Shown here in pieces: positions 48,071 to 60,420 of a stretch of 64,000 nt of DNA; the first letter of the stretch is position 1, and each line of letters starts with the position of its first letter. The notes below the pieces were generated by a model. The model had not been told where the DNA came from. It searched no databases and was given only the letters and a program-made list of their open reading frames with translations. The stretch is from positions 1,612,001 through 1,676,000 of the forward strand of contig JABWDB010000017.1 in NCBI GenBank assembly GCA_019614645.1, read 5' to 3'. The translations under genes were made by a program, and so were the position numbers. The DNA comes from Stratiolaelaps scimitus. Its lineage: Eukaryota > Arthropoda > Arachnida > Mesostigmata > Laelapidae.

Positions 48071-49310
48071 TATATCGTTACCTGAGGCGGAGATTATTCT
48101 GAATGGGCAATGGTGCGAGCGCTATAGCGGGGCATAGCACAAACTATTGACGTGACGCCCAGCATCGCGTCGACGTCGAGGCAGCGGGATGCCAGGTTTG
48201 ATGGTTATAGTAACACAATAAACATTGCGTTGACTTCTTAACAACCACTAGAATAACCGAGAGAGCGAGAGAGAGAGGGTCGTTCGCTTTTCTGGTTGGA
48301 CATATGCAGAACATCTATAATATTTTACGGGCTAGGTTTGATTAAATGGAAATTGCATGGGAGAGGCTGGTATGAATGAAGATCATTCTTCAGTTTATAA
48401 TGAAATATGTATTGTCACCGTATTGTGGATACCTTTCAGAGAATTGCGCCCTATCAGGCCATTCGGGTCGAAATAGAGGTTTGGTAGGGTTCGATTGAAA
48501 AATGTCTGTTAGGAGAAGGGCTCGGTGGGGGCCATCTCGCTCAACTTAAGAAACTTAACTTAACACCCGTGTTGTCCTTCTCGTTGTTACAGGTAAGCTA
48601 TGAATCCTTAAGTATTGGATTAAGAAATTCAACCAACGTGGAACAGTGCAGCATGTGTGTGTGTAACAGCACAGGAAATTCACCGCTATTGACCACATTG
48701 CCGAAGCTGAAACCGAATTCGTTCGCTAATAACAAGCGAACTAGGAGGCGCACGGTCATCTTCAACGCCTCTATTCGTGGCATCCGAATAATACAGGGGA
48801 ATGTGGAGGCAAAGTGAAATCAAACTAGGCCCACCCACAACATTAAAGATAACAGGACAACGGTCGTCATGAAGCCTGTTCATAATAGGCCTATGTCAGT
48901 GAGAGATGAAGACGATATGAGGAGATGCGGTCGTGAAGGGCCATAAACTGTGCGCTTGATTGGGGGATTCGGGAGACGTTGAATATTATGATCATGCTCT
49001 GAGATAAAACTGGCATGATGATAGCAACAACGGGCATCGTTGTTCGTACCATATATATATATATATATATATTAATTGTATGAGGGTACGGCGTAAAACA
49101 ACACTTCATTATAATGGCGCGTGTGGAAGCTCTGGAGAGCAACACACTAATCCGTGCATAATGGATATGAACTACCTGTTTCGTATTCACGTGTCTTCTG
49201 AGTCTAGCCTAGGTAATAATCACTGGCCAGTTTGAGCTTACCAACAAGCGATACAGCACGAAGCTGATCGACAATGATGATTAGTATACACTATATAAAT
49301 AAATTTTCCA
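48071..49310. other. no gene recognised
   Basis: A GA-rich tract at about 48258-48280, (TA)n at 49051-49072 and the juxtaposed splice signals at 48592|48593. Frames are under 100 codons. Confidence 0.5.
48566..48598 (+). other. juxtaposed 3' and 5' splice sites (recursive-splice-like)
   Basis: A pyrimidine-rich run (CCCGTGTTGTCCTTCTCG, then TTGTTACAG) ends at 48592 and is followed immediately by GTAAGC. An acceptor fused to a donor with no exon between is the form of ratcheting points in long arthropod introns. If real, a plus-strand gene would span this position inside a long intron. The alternative is an ordinary cryptic acceptor. Confidence 0.3.
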
Positions 49311-49361
49311 GGCTGACTCACAGCCAACATCCAACGTCCACGGTGTAACTGCTTTCGGTAT
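49311..49361 (-). repeat. dispersed 51-bp retroposon-body repeat, copy 2
   Basis: It matches 11926-11976 at 41 of 51 positions. GTATACAC occurs on either side (49284-49291 and 49358-49365), a possible short target duplication around a strongly truncated insertion. On the minus strand the end runs into an A/T-rich tail (GGAAAATTTATTTATATA). Confidence 0.65.
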
Positions 49362-49365
49362 ACAC

Positions 49366-52300
49366 GATCTGTCGCACGATACAGTAAAATACAAATGAAC
49401 ATTTTGACTGCCTACCTGAGGTAACAGCATGCACAATATAGCTCCTCATCTTTAATCGACATAATCGGCTAGTTTAGTCGTTCGTCAACGGCGTTGGACA
49501 TTCTCTGCGCACCCTGCGCACGTTTTGAATTCAATAACACCAACCGTTTAGCCAATCGACCCTAGCGGTCGTGGTCCCGATGATAATCGTTCTCGACTCC
49601 ACCCACAATCGTCTGTCTCTCGCCCCTGATTTGGAGCTTCCATCCGACACGAACAATCTCATCGATGTTGTGTCCGTTAGAGACACCATCCAATTCATAT
49701 GTCCGCCATGGAGCGTTCGTTTTCTCAGTCCTCCTGCTATCGTCGCAATCGTCGCTTGCCTGCCTACTTCAAGAGTGTCATGCGCTTGTAGGTTGCGGCG
49801 AGAAGTCGCAGCTCGGTTTTTGCCGTCTTCGTCTGCTCTTCGCATCGCGCACCAGGAATCGCGCACATGTTGTACAATGTCAGAAACAAGAAAATGTAAC
49901 AAGGGGAGAGCAATCGTTCGAACGTGTCCGCGTGTCTAGCAAATGTATGTTGCTTTACTGCCACTGTTGGCACGCTGCTTGGTTGGCTGGTCGCTCGCTC
50001 GATCGGCCTCGCGCGTGGCTCTAACTGAGTGAATCAAGGAGAAATAATGTCGAGGACAGAGACAGGCTCTGTTTCCGATGCCGGCAATACCCGGCGGCTT
50101 AATTGACGAATTCATTTGATACTTCTTTTTTATGAGGTTGGGGGCAAAATCCGTTACGGACACCTGGCCTCACATCCCAGGTGTTCGCCTAGGTTGTGTC
50201 GGACTCGCACCGACTAAAACCCCGAACCGATTGCTAACTTGGGCCATTGTCAGGAACTGTGCCGGAGGAATACTTCTGACAGCAGCTTGCAGGGACCGGC
50301 AGGCGGATTTAGGCCGCCCTATCCCTCGGTGGCCACCCGGAGCGCTGGTGGGTGCTCTTCGTTTTTGTCTGCGGACCAGCTGGGCAAACCTAGCTCTTTC
50401 CAATTTGTCCTTCTCTTGAAGGATTCCTTCGGTGAGTCTTCTTGCCCTTCTCCCAGTTTTCCCCACAAATTCACTTGAATTCGCTTGATACTGTCATCCA
50501 CCTCGCATCTATTGCATAAGCGCGTGCAACTATATGACGATGATGACAAAACGGTCACGACTACGTGCGAACGTCATTGAAACAAGTCACAGCGAGAGAG
50601 CCGCTTACGGCGAGTACAAGCTCAGCAACGTCCCGGTGGCGTCCCCCACAGGCCGTACGGGTCGCAGACGATAATCAGAAGGCAATCACATGCGCGGTTT
50701 GTCTTCAGGCGTAATCTTCGCTTGGCTTTGCTCGGGTGGATTTTGCCTCGTGCATGGCGTGCCCAGCAGCCGGAGTTGTGTCTAGGAGACTCAGGTGACA
50801 GATTGCTGAGGTATGGGCAGTTGGTAGAGGGACCGTAGGATCTTGGTCGGCCGCAGTAAAGAGATATCGCTTATGACGTCATTGTGTGTCCTTGGTTAGA
50901 TATACATTACCGGCCTCGTAAGCGATCTCTCATGTATACCTAAGCGAGGACACATTGATGCTAAGAGCACACATCAAATTAAAACATGCATATTTGTTTG
51001 TGTTGCTTAATTTGCTGTTCGTAATAATCATATTACTGGTGTTTCTCCCAGACCCTAATGTCTGCCTAGGTCCACTAAACTGCAGGGCGCTTATGACAAG
51101 GTTTGACGAAACACTCGAACTTGGGATACTTTATATTGCCCAATGTATGATTATGAACATCAACAACAGCAATAGTCGATGATGCTGAGCTTACCATTGT
51201 ATTCTTTCAGTAGGCAAACACCTCCGACGTCCGGCCCGGTTTTGTACGCACTTTGTTAATGGGCCCAGAGGACTCGTGGCCCAGAGGATTCTTCGATATC
51301 GTCGCTGTCGTCGTCTCGGGCTCTTTTTGTTTTGTGCCTCAGATTTCGTGAGCTCACAGATTCATGGCATTTCGAGTCATTGTGCCAAAAGCACCTTTTG
51401 CACGTTGCTGTTCGAGCAGGCAATGCTAAATCCCACCCGCTGCGTCCGGTGCAAGTGATCTTGGTTTGTTTCTACTGGTCGGATCGGCACCGCTGCAATA
51501 ACCCGTGACCGGCTCTGTCGAAAACACAATCGTTCGTTGTTCGCGTTTTTGAATCGATTTGTTGTTTGTAGGCCAGCCAGTTGTTATTCGACCCGATCGA
51601 AGGGCCGGTGAGTTGCTGACGCGTCGCCGCAGAGTGAATACAGAATCAATGCAAAATCCTTTAGATGTACAGGCTGTTGCGAACTTTGCGCTTCTATCTT
51701 GAAGCGCTTTGCTGTGCAGGCTGTGCTTCGTGAATCTCACTGACCTCGTAGTGACCTCATGGCGCATGCCTGGGCTATCCGCCGGGTGCGGCAGAATTTC
51801 CCTGCCAAGATTGGTTGCAGCCTACGCCGGCCTCTCCAAGGCAACATATTGGCCCCTAGCGTTATAATGTTGCAAGATCACTCGTTCATCCTTTGCCCCT
51901 CCCAGCTGAATTTCTCCAACGCAAGAATAGTAAAGAAATCAAACTAACGCGATTTTCTAAACCGAATTATCACGATGAGAAATGTGTCTTCCATGGCAAT
52001 AAAAGGAGAAAACACTACTGGACATTGATGGATAACGGTAAAGTTTACTGGTTTATTAAAGGGACTGCAATTTTTATAATGTCTAAGTTATATTTTATGT
52101 CACGTCGCGGGACTCGAACCACAATCACAATCTTAAACACAGGAGCGAAACAACAATAACAGCAACAATAGCAAACTTGTTAACTACATGCCTACTGCGA
52201 TCCATGAGGCAGTTGGTTACGATCGGCCTTCGGGACACGAGTGCGTACGCATGTGGCGGTAAATCGAAATCTAGCATCGACCGATGGGTGGATCAACCTG

Positions 52301-52520
52301 CTCGATCATGAGCAGATCCAATCTTGGGCGATCGATCCGGCGTCACCGAATGCCGGTGGCGGTTCAGTTGGCAAAAAGAGGAAGCTGTTGAAGTTAGCTA
52401 AATGACGAGAAGTAATGGTAAAGGTAACTAGACTGTGATAGTACTTCTGGGCTAAGACAATAGGCTAGAATTAATTGTTGACGCCCCCAAGCCCGTCCCG
52501 TTAACGTGAACAGCTCCGAG
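49366..52520. other. no gene recognised; GC-richer 49.6-50.6 kb
   Basis: Opposed frames of 95-123 codons at 49531-50466 have no known domain. A minus-strand B-box-like GGTTCGAGTCCCG lies at about 52107-52119 without an A-box. The remainder is AT-rich. Confidence 0.5.
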
Positions 52521-52523
52521 AGC

Positions 52524-52554
52524 CGTTACACCCCTAACGCTACGGGGTGTAACG
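52524..52554. repeat. perfect 11-bp hairpin, 9-nt loop
   Basis: CGTTACACCCC pairs exactly with GGGGTGTAACG. It resembles a bacterial terminator in shape but has no T-run and lies in eukaryotic DNA, so no termination role is claimed. Confidence 0.8.
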
Positions 52555-54633
52555 ACTATTATCGTCATGTGCACATAATTGTCGAAACAGAGCAAAGTTC
52601 TCGGCCAGCTGCCTTGGCCACAATCTGAACAAAGCTGTTTCGTCAGTTCACCGCTCGTGTGATGGAGAGACGCAGCCAGCTAAAACCTTGTCCGGGTGGT
52701 GGCACTGGCTGGCGTTTCGTTGTTTTTAAAACGCGTCGCAGTACACTGCAGGGCAGGGTGAGAGCAAGCATGAGAGGGGGCGTGCGACGACCTTGTGATG
52801 TCTGCAGCATCTACTATACAATAGGTATACGTTAGATGGTACACCGTTGTTGTTGTTGTTAATCTACACTCGTATACACGCAGATACAAACATCAATGAA
52901 GCATTTTGGTTCCCTCTACAGTGGCTGACTGACTGACTGACCGATAAGCAGCGTGTGTCCAATTCGTGAAAAGGTTTATATATATATATTTATATATATT
53001 GACGCGCACACATGCGTATTTTTGGCTATTCCAGAGATTAATTTTCTCGATTCTACAACACGAACAGTAACAGCGATCAGCCACCAAAGCTAGCATAACC
53101 ACAACCACCGCTTCGTCGCCTGCAATCCCCGATAGCCTCACAATCAACCTCATATATAATAAGAGTCATGCAGCGAAACGGTGCTTGTTGTTATTCTACT
53201 TTTGGTCGTTGCTCGCTGTGCACTTCTGCTGCTGTTTCAAATCGAGAAAATTAGTCTCCGGAATAGCCAAAATGTCAAAAGCACTGTTAAAGCTGCGTTT
53301 ACAAAAACTTGAAAAAGTTGTCATTTTACGGGGTTGGCATTACATCGACAGAGTGGTCACAGAGACAGAGTGGACACCCGAAGTGGCAGCTGAACAACGC
53401 GGTCGGCGTCAAAGTCAAATGACTATTATCATACACTAGGTGATTAATGAGCCTGGCATCACTGGGGCCGGCAAGCATCACACAAGTATATCACACACGT
53501 ATCAAATATGTGCAGGTGTTAGGTTTTGATTTCGGCACGAATTTGAGCTTCACCCACCGTTGCAGCTTATCACACGGAAACGCCGTGCAACCGTTTCGAA
53601 TTTCCTACAAATCACGCAATCACTAGTGGAGACATAACTCGATCTCAATCAATTCAAACAGAATTGCACCACGTTTGCGTGCACCAGTGTCATGATAGCT
53701 CGCGCAAGCAAATGTATATCTGCATGCTATTTGTCGGCCAATCTGAATGAATGCCTACTCAGTAAGTGGTCCGTCCTGTTGTTAATATAATATATGTTAA
53801 ATAATATTATAATAATATACGTCTGATTATTTGCCATGTCGTTTGCATGTCATGTCCCCTATCGTTGGCAGCAAGTGACAGCTTGAGCATTACAGTCGTC
53901 ATTGCCGTACTCAGAAGCATCGTCACATGAAATTTGGGTCAATCGCTTCAATCAACTAAGCGTCGTCTCTTTCTGTTAAACGAAAGCCATATTTCCCTAT
54001 TCATACGGCGATTTGTCGAAATTGTGTAATATTACTATGCTTATGACAATGTTTAGTTTTAATGCCTACGTACGTGAGCACGTAGATCAGGGAACAGTAT
54101 CTGCAAAAGCGGCCAATATCACTAACAACAAATAAGTAAATGTCGAAAGAAAAACGGCAAGGTCAGCTTCTGTGAGGGACATCTGCATAGGAAGGTACGG
54201 TATACACTATTATATAGAAGAACATTTAGTAAGCCCGCTGCTCACGGATGGCTCGACCGCACCAGATAACTACTGTCACAACTCGAGCCCCGGCACATTG
54301 TCCAGGTGAATTCGTTTGCAAGCGAATGTAAATAACACGCAAAATATCGTGCGAGAAAGGATGATTTTGAGGGACAAGTGGGTGATATATTCTAGATGTT
54401 GGTGTCGTTACATAGCGAAATGTTGCAATTTCACAAGATTGCGTGAGCGACGGCGGTGGTGGTGGCGGCGACAGAGGCACGGGGGACGAGGGTTGACGGT
54501 CTTTCGCCTCCTGTTTGTTTTATCAATTCGCCTAATTGCTGCAACAGGACCAGACATGGGCCAAAGGTGAAATGAAAGGTATTCTTGTGAATTTAAAATT
54601 TTTGTTCTAAGGGTACTCATGACATAACGTCAT
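52555..54633. other. no gene recognised; AT-rich
   Basis: (GTT)n at 52845-52861, (GACT)n at 52924-52941 and a short TA tract near 52978-53000. Frames are under 90 codons. Confidence 0.55.
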
Positions 54634-54720
54634 TATATATATATATATATATATTTATAGTAATAATATATTATATATATATATATATATTTATAGTAAT
54701 AATATATTATATATATATAG

Positions 54721-54753
<33 letters not shown>

Positions 54754-54790
54754 GTAATAATATATTATATATATATAGATATATATATTT
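54634..54790. repeat. compound TA array with a higher-order repeated core
   Basis: Three copies of the core TTTATAGTAATAATATATTA begin at 54654, 54690 and 54748 (spacings of 36 and 58). They are separated by TA runs of varying length, so the unit duplicated as a block and not by simple TA slippage. Confidence 0.9.
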
Positions 54791-56200
54791 GTAAGAGTGA
54801 CGTCGCACTCGGTCGCTCGAAGTGTGGCACGACGGTGACGTGAGAGTTCGATGTACGCTCGTACCAGGTTGGGAGAGGGGAGCGTATTTACCAGATGTTT
54901 TCCTGTTTTTTTTATATAACTCTTCTTATCCAACTATTCACCTGTATGACGTATAACAGATTCCGAGGGTTGGACTCCCTATCGGCGATTTCAGCCGATA
55001 AAGGCGGCTATTGAAGATGTTGCAATTTATCGATTTCTATACTCTATCGTGCAATTCGTTACGGGTAACGTATGATGGGCAGAAAAGGGCCTGGCTTGCA
55101 CCTATAACGATGTTGGCCTATGTCCAGTTGTCAGGCTGAAACGATATCCCGTCGGCGGGTCATTGCGGCGGGAGCGGAAAAGGTTTTTGGGGTTTTTGCC
55201 CGGATTCTCTGTGTTGCCCGTGTCCTGACTTTGCAAAGGTCTCCTTCGGCGGACGATCGGCTGTAGGCCTAACACATGTTGGCGGTAACGCCTCGCCATC
55301 GGCTAAGTTGGAACAATGCCTCCCGGCCTGGTGTCCATTTGTAGGCTACTGTAGGTCGACGATATGTTATACCCCGACCCAAAAGATTGCAAAATAGTAG
55401 ATGTCGCAATTAGCGCTGGGGGTTGAAAAGGGGCTTGAGAAAAACATACGATAATTTGAGAGATTGACGGATGCTGAAACGGTTGAATGTCGTTCTACGG
55501 GAGGAACAACGTCATGTTTAGCAATCGATAGGCGAAGTATGATCCGAGTTCCTATTTTCTGTTTATACCTTTACTGTTTCGCTAACCTACGACAAGCATA
55601 AGAAACGCCTAGTGAATGACCAATCATATATACGGTGACGATAAGCAATGAGTTACCGTCGCATTAAAACAGGGCTTGATCCGTTAGGATTCTTCTAAAT
55701 ATGATGGCGACATCTAGAAACCTTTGCAAAACGAGTACCTATCTTTTTCTACGCACTCAGTATTGTTGCCTTGGGGTCGGCTGTCGGACCAGACTGTTAG
55801 TTTACGGAGAATTTGCTACCCGTCGTCGCGGAAATCGTCCACCGATCGCATTGCTTGCTGCCGATTGAATCGTCTATACATGGTCACGTCACCGTCCGAA
55901 ACCGCTACTGAAGATCATAGCATTCGAATATGCTGGTGAAAATGCATTTACACACCCTACTATTTGCACAGTTAATACCGTTCGTCGGAGACTGGATGTC
56001 TGAGCTTCCAACACAATTTCTACATCAATCGAACTATATTTGCTGGCTGCCAGGAACAACCCAAGCGCAGCCAGCCCGCGAGGTCTGGAGCATGAGGGTT
56101 GAAAACTATTTAAAAAAAAAACGGATCAACGATGCCACCCTTAACATATTACCATATTCCCCATATCCATAGGTAGATACTACTGTTACGATACGATCAC
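54791..56200. other. no gene recognised
   Basis: A 7-bp stem (TATCGGC/GCCGATA) lies at 54980-55000. Frames are under 85 codons. Confidence 0.55.
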
Positions 56201-57000
56201 AGTGAGTGCAATAGTGTACTATAGACAATTCTGTCCCTCGCGTAATGTGGCTGCCACTGTCGCTGGCGGTGCCGTTGTGGTCGTCGTCGCCGCTGTCCCC
56301 AAACTGGCAATGTCCTCGCTTCGGGCGTGTCCAGCCAGCGGCTTTCTGCCAAATTGTCGTATTCGTTCTAAACAACGTACAGAAGTTGCCACGATGCCAA
56401 CCTATCTAGCGCCTCAGTTCGGCGCATAACGTGGAGCTGTGTGACTGGACACACAGTTCGATGCGAAATTTCCAAACGGTAATAGCTCAACGCGATTGTT
56501 GTTGCTGTTGTTGTCGTCAGGCTGGCCTGTTGCCGGTCGCCTCAAGAACATTGTTGGCGACAAGAGCGCGTCGTGCGACAACCGCTGAGAACCGCTACGG
56601 TTCGTTGTTGTTGCACTGGTTGGCTCTGACGAGTCACGGCACAAGCTGGCTGTTGGACGTGAGCCAATCGTTTGGCGTTGCTCGGCGGGGATTACAGCAG
56701 GCATCTACAGCAGAAGATAATCGAAGAGCGGCTCTCGTATCGTTGACTTCGATTGGCATCGCTGATCTGAAGGAAGCACTTAGCTGTCGGTGTCATTTGG
56801 ATACCTCGAAGTCGTGCTATCGGGAATTATTGAATTGTTATTTGACGAAGAAAAATAGTAACGATCACGCCGCTATCATCCGAGTGCACAAGTGGTTGAA
56901 GTCGTCGCCACCGCCATTATATAATATTTAGCAGCGCGACGGGCTTGCGGACGCATGCGCTCTACCATATGTTAGATCTATGGTTGCTAACGGTCTCACT
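56201..57000 (+). other. GC-rich block with an unassigned 166-codon frame (56431-56931)
   Basis: The frame includes a Cys run (CCCCCC) from a GTT/GTC microsatellite at 56496-56515 and continues in less repetitive sequence (GIADLKEALSCRCHLDTSKS). No family recognised. An opposed frame runs at 56414-56704. Chance or a decayed exon cannot be separated by eye. Confidence 0.2.
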
Positions 57001-60000
57001 TGCTTACGGCTTTAGATCGACGATGCGCTGCAGTTGACAAATGGCAGCAAGGCTGACGCAGCCATCGCTAGCGGCAACGTGGCAGTTTTCTAGTGAGAAT
57101 TGTTTTTTGGTGTTCATCATTCGAGAATTTCGCATTTATCGAGAGGGTTATGCATTATCACTTCGTGGCCTCGAAAAATATACACATCTAGTGCAGGGGT
57201 ATGAAGCGTACATATTCTCCAATATTCTCCAATTTATTGCGTTTGCCAAACGGAACCCTGTATTACGCTAGCCATTCTCAAACAGTGTTGTTCAAGAACG
57301 CAGATGAATTAAATTAAAATGTTTATTAGTTCGACTTAGAAGAAGCTGTCGACAGATTCGGCTCGCTTCCTCCATGTCATTATTCGTTTGTGTTCGTTTT
57401 TTTTGTTTTGATCTCAATGTTATACACATGAATATGGTGACTGATAAGGATCCATCAGGGTAAGGAATCAATCCGGGTGTTTATTACGGTGTTGAAATCA
57501 TTTTCCAGTTGTAGTACAAGTTACATTATGTCTCTGTCTCACAGAACAGACCCCCTTTGCAATGGCGGCAGCCAATATCAGATGGCAATATTAAATAGGT
57601 ACCGTCGGCAGCTTACGTTGCGTCCGTCGTCCACGCCAAAGCCGCCATCAACCTTCCTAGGGTTCAAACGTGCGAAGTGTAACCACCTAATACCCGACCT
57701 CAGAAGTTGCATAGTGCAGAAGTGTTAATGAACTCCGTTTTCGGTCGATGTCGCACCGAAAAGATTGCCGAGCAACAGAACGCCGATCGCGCGCCTATTA
57801 CGTCTATCATATGCGAACGCAGAGTTCAGAGCGAACCGAACCTGATCGACCATATGCAATTTCTGTACCGGCTCAACCAAAGCACTTGCTCACCGGTGAC
57901 GAAATCCCGTGCGTGCAGTGGTGCATATAGAATGTCGAGCCGTGATTATTAGATCGAATTCTCAGATCCGCTAGCGTTCCGCTGCTCAGTGCAGCGTGTG
58001 GCTGTACCACGAGTGGTTGTGAGGTTTCAGTGAACCGATCAGTATATTCACAGCAATTAAAGAAGTTGACGGTCAACGAAGCGTGGGGTCCCACAGAACA
58101 GCTGGATCATCGCCCCAGACATGATGTCACCGTATGCTAATTAATATGCATATATCAAGGCTGGCCGTAAATCACCCAACGACAGGCAATTCTCTATGAC
58201 CTAAGTGGTGGCGGGGGGTGATTACGTGGTGCCGGCTTACGTTGAACCTAAGTTCAATATCCGCGTTCCCCGCTGAAGTGACACGGGGGCAGCGAACTCG
58301 TCTTGTCACTGGTGATTTTTTGACAAGGGCAGACCACGATATACAGTGGTACCTAGTCGTGTCCATTTCAATGTTCAATCGAAATACTATCGCGGATATC
58401 GCTCGCAATCGCATACGAAATAACGTTTGGCGGACGTAGGAAGCATGTCTGCAAATGGTTTAAAGCGATATCAAAATAGGAATAATGTTTACGTATGGCT
58501 ATGTATGCCATGATCCGTTTCTGTTCCATTATTCCTGTGTATTCTTCTCACTAATTGTGTGAATTCCCTACTCTATGCATTAATCTAGGTATAGTTACCA
58601 TTCGTTTACTAGTTCGATATTTATGTAGAGTGCTCTGCTCATTATTGAACATGAACACGCATTGTCTGAACCGCCAACAATAACCGTAATTATGACATTA
58701 TCTTCACTCGGTATAGGGCCGATGGGATATTTGTGTTCGAGCTAAGCAGGGCGAACTCAGGATTGATTCAATTGTTCAGGCAACCACAACGACGTGAGAC
58801 TTTCAAAACAAATATAGCCATTTTTTCTAACGACAAACTCTAATTATTGTTCCCATATTAACGCTGTTTGACTACCTTAATGAAGTATGATCATGATATG
58901 TACCAGCACAATTATTATAAAATTTTTTTTAATTGCAACCCAACAACTCGATATCGTTGAGATTGATAAACGACATGCTAAATTGAAACGGAACTCAACA
59001 CCTACGAGCAGTTGAACAGATAAATCTTGTTAACCGTAATCATCCCTACCTCCATCCCTATCTTATTCGCTATTATGAATATCGTCGTCTTTTCGTACTT
59101 TCAGTTCTCCTACGTTGCCTAATGCAAATTATACCAGATGTTGTCGTTGTTGTTGTTGCCGTTGTTATTATTACTAGATCCAAAGCAAATGTTGTTGGAA
59201 TAGCTATATCTGTATGCATATAATCACAAAACAAATTTGTAATATATAAGAAACAAATTTATTATTATTATTATTATTGCGGTTACAATACATGCTAGTG
59301 CTACCATTATGATTGTTTCGTTTTCAATTACTCGCTAGCATGAACATTTTTCTGTTCTTCCGCAATTTATTTATCGAGCGGCATTGGCAATGACCATTTT
59401 GTTGTATTCGCAGCGGCCATTGCCGTAGCGATCTAACGATGGGAGGGCGGACAGATCCGTCGTATCGGCCTCGACGCACAGGGACCCACTCATGTCGATA
59501 TACACATACACACACAAGTAGAAATGATGCATCTGAATCCAATAGGTGAGTCGACTGCTTCACCGTTACACGATCATGGTGCTGATGAAGACCCTGGAGG
59601 AATGAAACAATAAGGGAACATTGTATGATCATCATCAGCCCGATATTGTCTATATTCCAGTTTGAGGTTGTTTACCAGGCATAACTTGTATACTAACGAA
59701 CATAACCGTACCTTAACCTAGATGGAGAAAGCTACCATAGCACAGGAAATTGCAATGGACGCTCATCTCTCCGAGCATGTACCATCAAAATAGTGTCAAA
59801 TATGTATATAGTTACTTTCTTTATTTAATCACTCATATTGACTATATATGTGTCACTGTTCGGTTTGAACCAGCTGTTCCTGGCTGTATATATATATTAT
59901 TACTCAGAGTGAAGATTACGTGGGGCGTGAGTTTAGTGGATAGGTCTGCCATTCCACCAGGCAGGAGTCCCACAGTACCATGGCAAATACCTTAGTTGTG

Positions 60001-60420
60001 AGGCCTGGTCTGCATGAGCATTCTCCGTCATAAAAAAAAATATATATATATATAACCAGTTGGTAAGATTTCGCAGGCGGCTAGATAAACAAAGCAATTT
60101 GGGTGACAGACAATTTTGTACAACAACGTTCATCGCAATGCTTTCACTTTGAAATCTGTAGGCGCATATACATCTATTCAAACATACAATAACTAGGAAT
60201 GCATAGCCATAAAAATGATAAAGGTAGACGCCGCTTTCGAACTCTATACGATCTACAGACATTTCTGATTGGACTATCAGTAAGTTGGCCTATTTTTTTA
60301 TTTGATCACAATTAGCTCTTCTTTCCTGCCTGCGCATACTAATTACCAACCTCAATAAAGACCCTCACGAAGATGTCAAACAAGCCAACAAACGAAACTT
60401 CGGCTCCCTTTTCTCGAACA
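57001..60420. other. no gene recognised; AT-rich
   Basis: GTT run at 59140-59169, (ATT)n at 59259-59279 and a short TA run near 60040-60053. A donor-like AATAG|GTGAGT lies at 59546. Frames are under 110 codons without known motifs. Confidence 0.55.

Noticed and set aside
50421..50462. miniature intron (GTGAGT ... CTCCCAG)
   Set aside because: The two sites are under 30 bases apart, too short to splice, and neither side is a recognised coding sequence.
52107..52119. tRNA gene on the minus strand (GGTTCGAGTCCCG)
   Set aside because: Only the B-box matches. No A-box at proper spacing and no T-stem pairing.
52524..52554. Rho-independent-type terminator
   Set aside because: There is no T-run, and the DNA is clearly eukaryotic.
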